Below are positions 16,381 through 22,415 of a DNA stretch of 48,976 nt, one piece after another. A program made the translations under genes and the position numbers. The notes under the pieces were generated by a model. It was not told the origin of the DNA. It saw nothing but the letters and a program-made list of their open reading frames with translations, and did no database searches. Origin of the DNA: UBA5314 sp035560815 (GTDB lineage Bacteria > Bacillota > Syntrophomonadia > Syntrophomonadales > Syntrophomonadaceae); contig DATMYR010000085.1 in assembly GCA_035560815.1 (NCBI GenBank), forward strand, positions 1-48,976. Reading direction: 5' to 3'. How positions within the stretch are numbered: the first letter of the stretch is position 1; every line of letters starts with the position of its first letter.

Positions 16381-16412
16381 AGAAAACAAAGAACCGCGGA
16401 AATCCCCGCGGT
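16381..16412 (-). terminator. Terminator of tRNA-Trp
   Basis: On the minus strand ACCGCGG pairs with CCGCGGT (6-nt loop) followed by TTCTTTGTTTT, immediately beyond the tRNA-Trp 3' end. Confidence 0.8.
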
Positions 16413-16419
16413 ATTGGTG

Positions 16420-16476
16420 TTCTTAATGGCAGGGGAGAGAGGAATCGAACCCCCAGCCCTCGGTTTTGGAGACCGA
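16420..16476 (-). repeat. att-like repeat, right copy (inside intact tRNA-Trp)
   Basis: The 57-bp identical partner of 14088-14144. Looser similarity with the same spacing extends the duplication leftwards to 16380 (14048 in the other copy), covering the terminator. Confidence 0.9.
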
Positions 16477-16502
16477 TGCTCTGCCAATTGAGCTACTCCC
16501 CT
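16427..16502 (-). tRNA. tRNA-Trp (anticodon CCA)
   Basis: The minus strand folds as a 76-nt cloverleaf: acceptor AGGGGAG with CTCCCCT, D arm GCTC/GAGC, anticodon stem TCGGT/ACCGA around CTCCAAA (anticodon CCA), T arm with TTCGATT loop, discriminator G and an encoded CCA tail. The T stem uses two G-U pairs. A promoter with TTGATG, a 17-bp spacer and TACAAT lies just upstream, and a terminator follows. Confidence 0.95.
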
Positions 16503-16526
16503 GCATTTCGCTTCTCAGCGTTACTC

Positions 16527-16555
16527 ATTGTATCATAAATGATAATGGGCATCAA
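16527..16555 (-). promoter_or_regulatory. Promoter of tRNA-Trp
   Basis: On the minus strand TTGATG (16550-16555) and TACAAT (16527-16532) are separated by 17 bp, about 25 bp upstream of the tRNA 5' end. Confidence 0.75.
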
Positions 16556-16633
16556 GGCATACATCGGTATATTTATTTTGTTCTATAATATTGTCGTTAT
16601 GTAATGGTTCTCGGATTATATCCTTCTGATAAC

Positions 16634-16741
16634 TTAGCGAAGCCCCAATAGCAGTGTAGAGAGGATATAACCAGTTACCAGCATAGCGGCAGCTCCTATA
16701 AAACTCTCAATTACATCTTTCTTACTCATCCCTGCGAACAT
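16634..16741 (-). CDS. 35-residue LexA-controlled membrane peptide
   Basis: A short gene encodes a 35-residue peptide with a charged N-terminus (MFAGMSKKD) and one hydrophobic helix (about residues 11-34) ending in Arg. AAAGGAG lies 9 nt before the ATG at 16741. Upstream is a sigma-A promoter (16793-16822) with one LexA box in its spacer and another just downstream of the start site. The size and topology are like SOS-induced membrane peptides of other phyla (TisB, SidA), but no sequence similarity is claimed. I do not recognise a family. It is followed by tRNA-Trp on the same strand. Confidence 0.7.
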   Translation of the reverse strand: MFAGMSKKDVIESFIGAAAMLVTGYILSTLLLGLR

Positions 16742-16766
16742 ATCCGCCAACTCCTTTGTTTAAACT

Positions 16767-16780
16767 AGAACGTATGTTCT
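16767..16780 (-). promoter_or_regulatory. LexA (SOS) box 1
   Basis: AGAACGTATGTTCT matches the Gram-positive LexA core GAAC-N4-GTTC as an almost perfect palindrome. It lies between the promoter and the peptide start. Confidence 0.85.
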
Positions 16781-16792
16781 TGACCTATGCTT

Positions 16793-16822
16793 ATTGTAAG
16801 ATGAGAACATATGTTCTGTCAA
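16793..16822 (-). promoter_or_regulatory. Promoter of the SOS peptide gene
   Basis: On the minus strand a perfect TTGACA (16817-16822) and TACAAT (16793-16798) are separated by 18 bp. LexA box 2 fills most of the spacer, so LexA binding would block polymerase. Confidence 0.85.
16804..16817 (-). promoter_or_regulatory. LexA (SOS) box 2
   Basis: AGAACATATGTTCT is a perfect 14-bp palindrome containing GAAC-N4-GTTC, placed between the -35 and -10 elements of the peptide promoter. Confidence 0.9.
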
Positions 16823-17026
16823 CGGTTTACAGAGAAATGTGGATCATAAAAGACAAGTAACATAATATATGTTGTTGGCATCGAAAATATCAGCAAAATA
16901 TTAGGATAGTTTGATGTAATGATGAAATATTTGTTAAACTTGTTTCGTAATAATGAAATAGAGCGAAGGTAATTTGTCGTTATGCTTATAGCGGAAGTAA
17001 AGAGTTAGGCGGTGAGTTTGTAAAAC

Positions 17027-17953
17027 ATGAAAATACTTGTATTGATGGGGGGAACTTCGTCGGAAAGAGATGTTTCTCTGAGAAGTGGTAAAGCAGTTCT
17101 GGATGCTTTATTGAAACTGGGTTACGAAGCAGAGGGGCTGGATCCAAAGCCGGAAGTGCTGGCTGAGATCCCCGAGAAAAAACCTGATTTGGTCTATATC
17201 GTGCTCCACGGGAAATTTGGTGAAGATGGAACGATACAGGGATACCTGGATTTGCTGGGCATACCTTACACCGGGTCTGGAGTGGCTTGCAGCGCCATCT
17301 GTATGGATAAAATACTGACTAAGAAGCTTCTAGGATATGAAGGACTGCCCACGGCTGATTTTGTGACTTTTCATAAAAACAGCTTTGATTCCGGAGCTTT
17401 GGTTGTGGATTCCCTGGTAAAAAAACTTGGTCTGCCATTGGTTGTAAAAGCGGCTACCCAGGGCTCCAGCATTGGCACCTACATCGTCACGGAGGCAATG
17501 AACATTTCCCAAGCCATTGAAGACGCTTTCACGTATGACGATGAGGTTCTGGTGGAAAAGTTCATTGACGGGGTGCAGCTTACCATAACCGTGGTGGGCA
17601 ATGATAAACTAAAGATCTTACCCGTCATTGAAATCACAGCTGAAAACGAGTTCTATGATTATGAATCCAAATACACCCCAGGTAAGTCTACCCACATAAT
17701 ACCGGCCCGAATCGATGAAAGTCTAAGGCAGAAGGTGCAAACCATCAGTGAGGCTGCCTATCGGGCAGCGGGCTGCCGGGGGGTATCCCGTGTAGACGTG
17801 ATGCTGGACAATCAAGGGAATCCGTATATCCTGGAGATAAATACGATCCCGGGCATGACTGAAACCAGTCTGGTTCCTGACGCAGCTCGTGCTGTGGGGA
17901 TAAGCTTCGAGGAGCTTGTTGATGAACAGGTAAAACTGGCCCTGGAAAAATAG
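17027..17953 (+). CDS. ddl: D-alanine--D-alanine ligase
   Basis: This ATP-grasp enzyme (308 residues) joins two D-alanines for peptidoglycan precursors. Family blocks are MGGTSSERDVSLRSG near the N-terminus, VLHGKFGEDGTIQGYLDLLGIPYTGSG, and the C-terminal metal and substrate site EINTIPGMTETSLVPDAA. The residues following the HGKFGEDG motif are consistent with a D-Ala-D-Ala rather than D-Lac enzyme, but specificity is not certain. It is preceded by GGCGGTGAG and an AT-rich gap, and followed by a small uncharacterised gene. Confidence 0.95.
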   Translation: MKILVLMGGTSSERDVSLRSGKAVLDALLKLGYEAEGLDPKPEVLAEIPEKKPDLVYIVLHGKFGEDGTIQGYLDLLGIPYTGSGVACSAICMDKILTKKLLGYEGLPTADFVTFHKNSFDSGALVVDSLVKKLGLPLVVKAATQGSSIGTYIVTEAMNISQAIEDAFTYDDEVLVEKFIDGVQLTITVVGNDKLKILPVIEITAENEFYDYESKYTPGKSTHIIPARIDESLRQKVQTISEAAYRAAGCRGVSRVDVMLDNQGNPYILEINTIPGMTETSLVPDAARAVGISFEELVDEQVKLALEK

Positions 17954-18018
17954 AGGGTTCTGTTACCCGGTGGCGAATAATACACAAGATAAAATATGCC
18001 TCGGGGTGAATTATAATT

Positions 18019-18327
18019 ATGACCTTTTTTCTGCCTGCTGGAATGATCTTGGATAATATTAAAGACCTGACTGAGAAGATCGGTGAGGTGCGGGCTTTTT
18101 ACGAACAGCGCGACATGCTCCGACTCAAAGAAGGCATCACTGATATGGAAGAGATCATTTTTGAACTGGCTGTTTTTTTAGAGCGGCTTTCTTGCCAACC
18201 ACTTATTTATATTGGTAAGGGAAAAACTGAAGAAGTAATCAGGCGTCTGGATTGGGCTTTAACTTTTATTGAGGAAGGTGACGCCGCCGAGATTATTCGT
18301 CAGCACCAGGAACTGCAAAGCGGATAA
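18019..18327 (+). CDS. Hypothetical protein, 102 residues
   Basis: A helical, acidic small protein without membrane segment (an early hydrophobic stretch MTFFLPAGMIL is short). I do not recognise a family. The ATG at 18019 is preceded by GGGGTGA at long spacing, and an internal ATG at 18043 is possible. It ends 27 nt before a long terminator hairpin and shares the direction of ddl. Confidence 0.55.
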   Translation: MTFFLPAGMILDNIKDLTEKIGEVRAFYEQRDMLRLKEGITDMEEIIFELAVFLERLSCQPLIYIGKGKTEEVIRRLDWALTFIEEGDAAEIIRQHQELQSG

Positions 18328-18353
18328 TAATGATTAGACACCGAAAAGGTTAA

Positions 18354-18397
18354 GCCTTAAGTCCCTGTCTCAAGACAAGGTCTTAAGGCTGTTTTAT
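18354..18397 (+). terminator. Terminator between the ddl unit and the mqn cluster
   Basis: GCCTTAAG...CTTAAGGC forms a long, nearly perfect hairpin (about 17 bp with a few mismatches, 2-nt loop) followed by TGTTTTATTG. Confidence 0.85.
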
Positions 18398-18431
18398 TGT
18401 CTGTTAAGGATAAAGTTGGGCAGACGGCATT

Positions 18432-18461
18432 TTCAACTGGGTTGTATAAATCTGCTATAAT
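18432..18461 (+). promoter_or_regulatory. Probable promoter of the mqn operon
   Basis: A perfect TATAAT at 18456-18461 lies 34 bp before the mqnE start; the -35 element (TTCAAC) is weak. Confidence 0.5.
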
Positions 18462-18494
18462 TTACCTAAGCTTTTACCGGAGGATATAGAATTA

Positions 18495-19577
18495 ATGGAA
18501 AAAATGATGCAAGAGATTCAAGAGAAGCTAGCCAACGGAATCCGGTTATCTCGCCATGATGGTACATACCTTTATCAGCAGGCTGATCTCTTATCCCTGG
18601 CCCAAATGGCCAGACAAAAGAAGCTTGATGTCTCGGGACGGCATGTATTCTTCAATGTCAATCGCCATATTAATCTGACCAATATCTGTGTATCCCGCTG
18701 CCGCTTCTGCGCATTCGGGGTGGACAAGGAGGGGCCGGGTGCTCCTTACTTGATGAGCATTCAGGAGGCGCTGGAATATGGAGCGGCGGCTGTGGAACAT
18801 GGTATAACTGAATTTCATGTGGTCAGTGCTATGCATCCTGATATGCCTTTGGACTATTATGTGGGGGTGGTCAGAACCCTTCATGATCATTATCCCAACA
18901 TTCATATCCAGGCATTTACAGCCGTGGAAATTGCCCACATGGCCAAAATCAGTGGGCTGTCGGTGGGCGCGGTTTTAGGCCAATTGCAGCAAGCCGGGTT
19001 GGGTTCTATGCCGGGAGGCGGAGCGGAAATCCTCAATGATGATATACGCCAGGAGCTTTGCCCACGCAAGGCTACCAGCCAGGAATGGCTGGAAGTCCAC
19101 AGAATTGCCCACCAAATGGGAATTAGGACCAACTGCACCATGCTCTTCGGTCATGTGGAAACAATCGAAGATCGCATCGACCATATGCTGCAATTGCGTG
19201 AGCTGCAAGACCATGCTCCCGGTTTCCAGGCCTTCATACCCCTGCCGTTCTTGCCTGAACATACTGGATTGCAGCACCTCAAGCGCACCAGCGCCCTGGA
19301 TGATTTGAAGACAATTGCTGTTTCCCGCTTGATGCTGGACAACATCGATCATATTAAAGCCTTTTGGATTATGCTGGGTCTGCCTATTGCTCAGTTGGCG
19401 CTTGATTTTGGAGCTGACGACATAGATGGAACAGTAGTGGAGGAGCGCATCATGCATGCTGCTGGTGTCGGCACCGAGAAGGGGATCAGCAAAGAACAAC
19501 TCATATGTCTGATCAAGGAATCTGGCTATATTCCTACAGAACGGAACACATTATACGATATACTGGCAGTTTATTAA
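18495..19577 (+). CDS. mqnE: Aminofutalosine synthase MqnE (radical SAM)
   Basis: MqnE joins the chorismate-derived enolpyruvyl benzoate to SAM, giving aminofutalosine in the futalosine route to menaquinone. The 360-residue protein has the 4Fe-4S motif CVSRCRFCAFG in the family context INLTNIC, plus SMPGGGAEI and a ThiH-like fold. It shares many blocks with MqnC at 20473-21537, but its NVNRHINLTN and HVVSAMHPD motifs fit MqnE. Start ATG 18495 is preceded by CGGAGGA; an ATG at 18504 is an alternative. First of mqnE-mqnA-mqnC. Confidence 0.93.
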   Translation: MEKMMQEIQEKLANGIRLSRHDGTYLYQQADLLSLAQMARQKKLDVSGRHVFFNVNRHINLTNICVSRCRFCAFGVDKEGPGAPYLMSIQEALEYGAAAVEHGITEFHVVSAMHPDMPLDYYVGVVRTLHDHYPNIHIQAFTAVEIAHMAKISGLSVGAVLGQLQQAGLGSMPGGGAEILNDDIRQELCPRKATSQEWLEVHRIAHQMGIRTNCTMLFGHVETIEDRIDHMLQLRELQDHAPGFQAFIPLPFLPEHTGLQHLKRTSALDDLKTIAVSRLMLDNIDHIKAFWIMLGLPIAQLALDFGADDIDGTVVEERIMHAAGVGTEKGISKEQLICLIKESGYIPTERNTLYDILAVY

Positions 19578-19593
19578 GTAAGGATGATGCTTT

Positions 19594-20421
19594 ATGAGGC
19601 CCCGAGTGGGACATATTCAATTCATTAATTGCTTTCCTCTGTTTTATGGATTAATCGAGAAAAAATTTCTTCTGGAAATCGACTTAATCAAAGGGGCTCC
19701 TTCAGATTTGAATCGTATGTTGAAGGAGGATATCCTGGATATGGCAGCCATTCCCTCCATTGCCTATGCCCGCAACTATCATGATTATGTCTTAATGCCG
19801 GATATATCTGTCAGTGGTGATGGAGAGATCAAGAGCATCTATCTTTTTTCCAAGGTTCCCATCGAAGAACTGCACCAGCGCAGGATCGCCTTAACCAACA
19901 TCTCTGCCACTTCACAGGCTTTATTACGAATTATCATGGCTCGTTATTACAATATTACACCCGAGTATTTCAGCTCGGCACCGGAACTGGGAGCCATGCT
20001 CCTGGAGGCTGATGCAGCGTTGCTCATCGGGGACGACGCTCTGCGCGCCCGTTATAAGATGCGGGATCGCTTGCATATCTATGACCTGGGACAGGAATGG
20101 AAAAATTTTACCGGAATGCCAATGGTATTTGCTATCTGGGCTATCCGCGAAGATTGGGCCCATAAGCATCTGGAACGGATAAAAATGATTCGTGACACCT
20201 TTAAAGATTCAATTCAGTTCAGTCTAGATAACATCCTGGACGCAGCAGCCAAAGCGTCCCAATGGGAGGACTTTGGCGCCGACTACCTGGTTGATTATTT
20301 CAAAAGCCTGCGTTTCAACTTCGATGAAAAGAAACAGGAAGGCCTCCTGGAATACTACCGCCAGGCTGCAATTCTAGGACTGATTGATGAGGTCCCGCCT
20401 CTGAAGATCCTTGATATTTAA
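19594..20421 (+). CDS. mqnA: Chorismate dehydratase MqnA
   Basis: MqnA dehydrates chorismate to 3-[(1-carboxyvinyl)oxy]benzoate, the substrate of MqnE. It has a periplasmic-binding-protein-like fold. Motifs are VGHIQFINCFPLFYGL at the N-terminus, NRMLKEDILDMAAIPSIAYA and ALLIGDDALRA, followed by YDLGQEWKNFTGMPMVFAIWA. Length 275 is normal. It lies 16 nt after mqnE with AAGGATGAT ahead of its ATG, so the genes are cotranscribed. Confidence 0.94.
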   Translation: MRPRVGHIQFINCFPLFYGLIEKKFLLEIDLIKGAPSDLNRMLKEDILDMAAIPSIAYARNYHDYVLMPDISVSGDGEIKSIYLFSKVPIEELHQRRIALTNISATSQALLRIIMARYYNITPEYFSSAPELGAMLLEADAALLIGDDALRARYKMRDRLHIYDLGQEWKNFTGMPMVFAIWAIREDWAHKHLERIKMIRDTFKDSIQFSLDNILDAAAKASQWEDFGADYLVDYFKSLRFNFDEKKQEGLLEYYRQAAILGLIDEVPPLKILDI

Positions 20422-20472
20422 GGGTTGGGAAGGGCCTATTTTCTCAACAAGTAGTGATAAGGAGAGGGAGAC

Positions 20473-21537
20473 TTGGACACACAACATATATTAGGTCAGG
20501 TTCTGGATGGCCGGCGTATGAATAATGAAGAGCTAGCCTGGCTTTATCAGCATGGTGATCTGATCTCTATTGGCCAGGCGGCCGATCAAGTACGGCAGCG
20601 CCGCTACCCGGAAGGACTGACCACCTATATTATTGATCGCAATATCAACAATACCAATATATGTTCCTGCCAGTGTAAATTCTGCGCTTTTTTTAGAAAG
20701 GCTGGAGATGAAGATGCCTATGTACTGGATGAAGAGACGCTGTTTGCGAAGATAGAAGAGGCCTTGCAGTTGGGTGCCAGCCAGTTAATGATCCAGGGCG
20801 GGTTAAACGAGGATCTTTCTCTGGAGTATTATGAAAATATGTTTCGGAGTATTAAAGAGAGATATGCCATCACCATTCATTCCCTGACTGCACCCGAAGT
20901 GGTGTTCATCGCTCGCAATGCTGGTTTGTCTATCCAGGCCACCCTGGAGCGCTTACAGGCAGCGGGGTTGGATTCTTTGCCCGGAGGTGGAGCGGAGGTT
21001 CTCCATGATGAAGTGCGAAAAGCCATAAGCCCGAATAAGATCAGCAGCCGTGAATGGATCGAAGTGATGCGGATCGCTCACCGGATCGGCATGAAGACCA
21101 CCGCCACCATGATGATGGGCAGCGTGGACCAGATTGAACACCGCATCCACCATCTCGATCTTTTGCGCAGCTTGCAGGATGAGACCCAGGGCTTTCGCGC
21201 CTTCATAGCCTGGACTTATCAGCCCGGTAATAATGAACTTCTGGGTAGCAAGATATCCTCTATGCTGTATTTAAAATTCCTGGCCTTATCCCGCCTATAC
21301 CTGGATAATTTCGAGCATATTCAGGGCTCCTGGCCGACCCAGGGTGAGCGCATCGGCCAGCTTTCCTTGTTCTTCGGAGCCGATGACATGGGCAGCATTA
21401 TGCTGGAGGAAAATGTGGTGCGCTCCGCAGGTCTTACCTACGAGATGCATGAGCAGAAGATGATTGGCCTTATCAGGGAAACAGGAAGGATTCCGGCCCT
21501 ACGTGACACTGAATACCGTATTCTAAAAAGATTCTGA
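20473..21537 (+). CDS. mqnC: Cyclic dehypoxanthine futalosine synthase MqnC (radical SAM)
   Basis: MqnC cyclises dehypoxanthine futalosine to the spiro compound that leads to dihydroxynaphthoate. The protein has 354 residues, cluster motif CSCQCKFCAFF within NINNTNIC, MIQGGLNEDL and SLPGGGAEVL. Start is TTG at 20473 after AAGGAGAGGGAG. It follows mqnA by 51 nt and precedes the phosphorylase-like gene by 24 nt. The later MqnD and the prenylation/methylation genes are not in this window. Confidence 0.94.
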   Translation: MDTQHILGQVLDGRRMNNEELAWLYQHGDLISIGQAADQVRQRRYPEGLTTYIIDRNINNTNICSCQCKFCAFFRKAGDEDAYVLDEETLFAKIEEALQLGASQLMIQGGLNEDLSLEYYENMFRSIKERYAITIHSLTAPEVVFIARNAGLSIQATLERLQAAGLDSLPGGGAEVLHDEVRKAISPNKISSREWIEVMRIAHRIGMKTTATMMMGSVDQIEHRIHHLDLLRSLQDETQGFRAFIAWTYQPGNNELLGSKISSMLYLKFLALSRLYLDNFEHIQGSWPTQGERIGQLSLFFGADDMGSIMLEENVVRSAGLTYEMHEQKMIGLIRETGRIPALRDTEYRILKRF

Positions 21538-21561
21538 TGAAAAACATGAAGGAGAAATAAT

Positions 21562-22401
21562 ATGACCGTTTCCCCATGCTCCCTGGCCTATATTGGCGGA
21601 TCCAGCACCTTGAGCATCCGGATTCCAGAAGACCTGGAGCTTGATTTTGTAAGAATTGTAGATCGGGATCTGGTCTATGCCACTCCCTATGGGGAGAGCC
21701 CCCCGTTTCAGGTACTGGAAATAGAAAGGCAGGGACACTGGGAAAGGATGCTAAGCTGCCGGATGCATGGCTGGCGAAGCGGGGTATCCAGAGCTAACGC
21801 ATCCCGCCAGGTATTCTGGGTACTGGCTCAAGCTGGGGTAAAAAAGGTTTTAGCCGAGGGTGGGGTGGGGGCCATTAACCATTTGCTGCGCCCTCGGGAT
21901 GTTATCGTTCCCCATGACTATATGGATTTTTCCATGCGCAAGGACGTCGGGTTGGAAGATCGCTATCTTCTCATTATGCGGGACAGCCTCTGTCCGGATA
22001 TGCGCCAACAGCTGCTGGACTATTTGACTGCTCACTGGCCGGGTCGGATCTTCGACCGCGGGGTATATGCCAACACCGATGGTCGTCATTTCGAAAGTCC
22101 AGCCGAAATTAACTTCTACCGGATGGGAGGAGCCGACATTGTTGGGCAGAGCATTTGCCCCGAGGTATACCTGGCCAGGGAAATAGGCGCTTGTTATGTC
22201 GGCCTTTATTTAGTGGTAAACTATGCGGAAGGGATTATCAGTCCCTGGCAGCATGAGGAACTTCAGGATATCTTCTACAACCAGGCACTGGAAGTGGGAA
22301 AAACGGTCTTCGGATTTTTCCATGGTCTCGAGGACAGCCCCTGTGTCTGCGCAGACTTGCGTAAAGAGACCTTGCTGAAAGAGGTTTATGACAAAGAATA
22401 G
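21562..22401 (+). CDS. MTA-phosphorylase / nucleosidase family protein in the mqn cluster
   Basis: The 279-residue protein belongs to the PNP/MTAP superfamily: an N-terminal glycine-rich site (IGGSSTL), AEGGVGAINHLLRPRDVIVPHDYMDF as in MTAP, and a late block ADIVGQSICPEVYLAREIGACYVGL with NYAEG. The segment that in MTAP is PRHGRGH is altered to CRMHGWRSG, so phosphate or base contacts differ. Its place directly after mqnC suggests it performs the missing base-removal step, from aminofutalosine to dehypoxanthine futalosine (inference). Alternatively it salvages methylthioadenosine or deoxyadenosine from radical SAM chemistry. Confidence 0.8.
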   Translation: MTVSPCSLAYIGGSSTLSIRIPEDLELDFVRIVDRDLVYATPYGESPPFQVLEIERQGHWERMLSCRMHGWRSGVSRANASRQVFWVLAQAGVKKVLAEGGVGAINHLLRPRDVIVPHDYMDFSMRKDVGLEDRYLLIMRDSLCPDMRQQLLDYLTAHWPGRIFDRGVYANTDGRHFESPAEINFYRMGGADIVGQSICPEVYLAREIGACYVGLYLVVNYAEGIISPWQHEELQDIFYNQALEVGKTVFGFFHGLEDSPCVCADLRKETLLKEVYDKE

Positions 22402-22415
22402 GGAGGTATAACAGC

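Noticed and set aside
16128..16487. 119-codon minus-strand protein running through tRNA-Trp
   Set aside because: Its first third is the tRNA and terminator sequence; only the inner part is kept as a low-confidence gene remnant.
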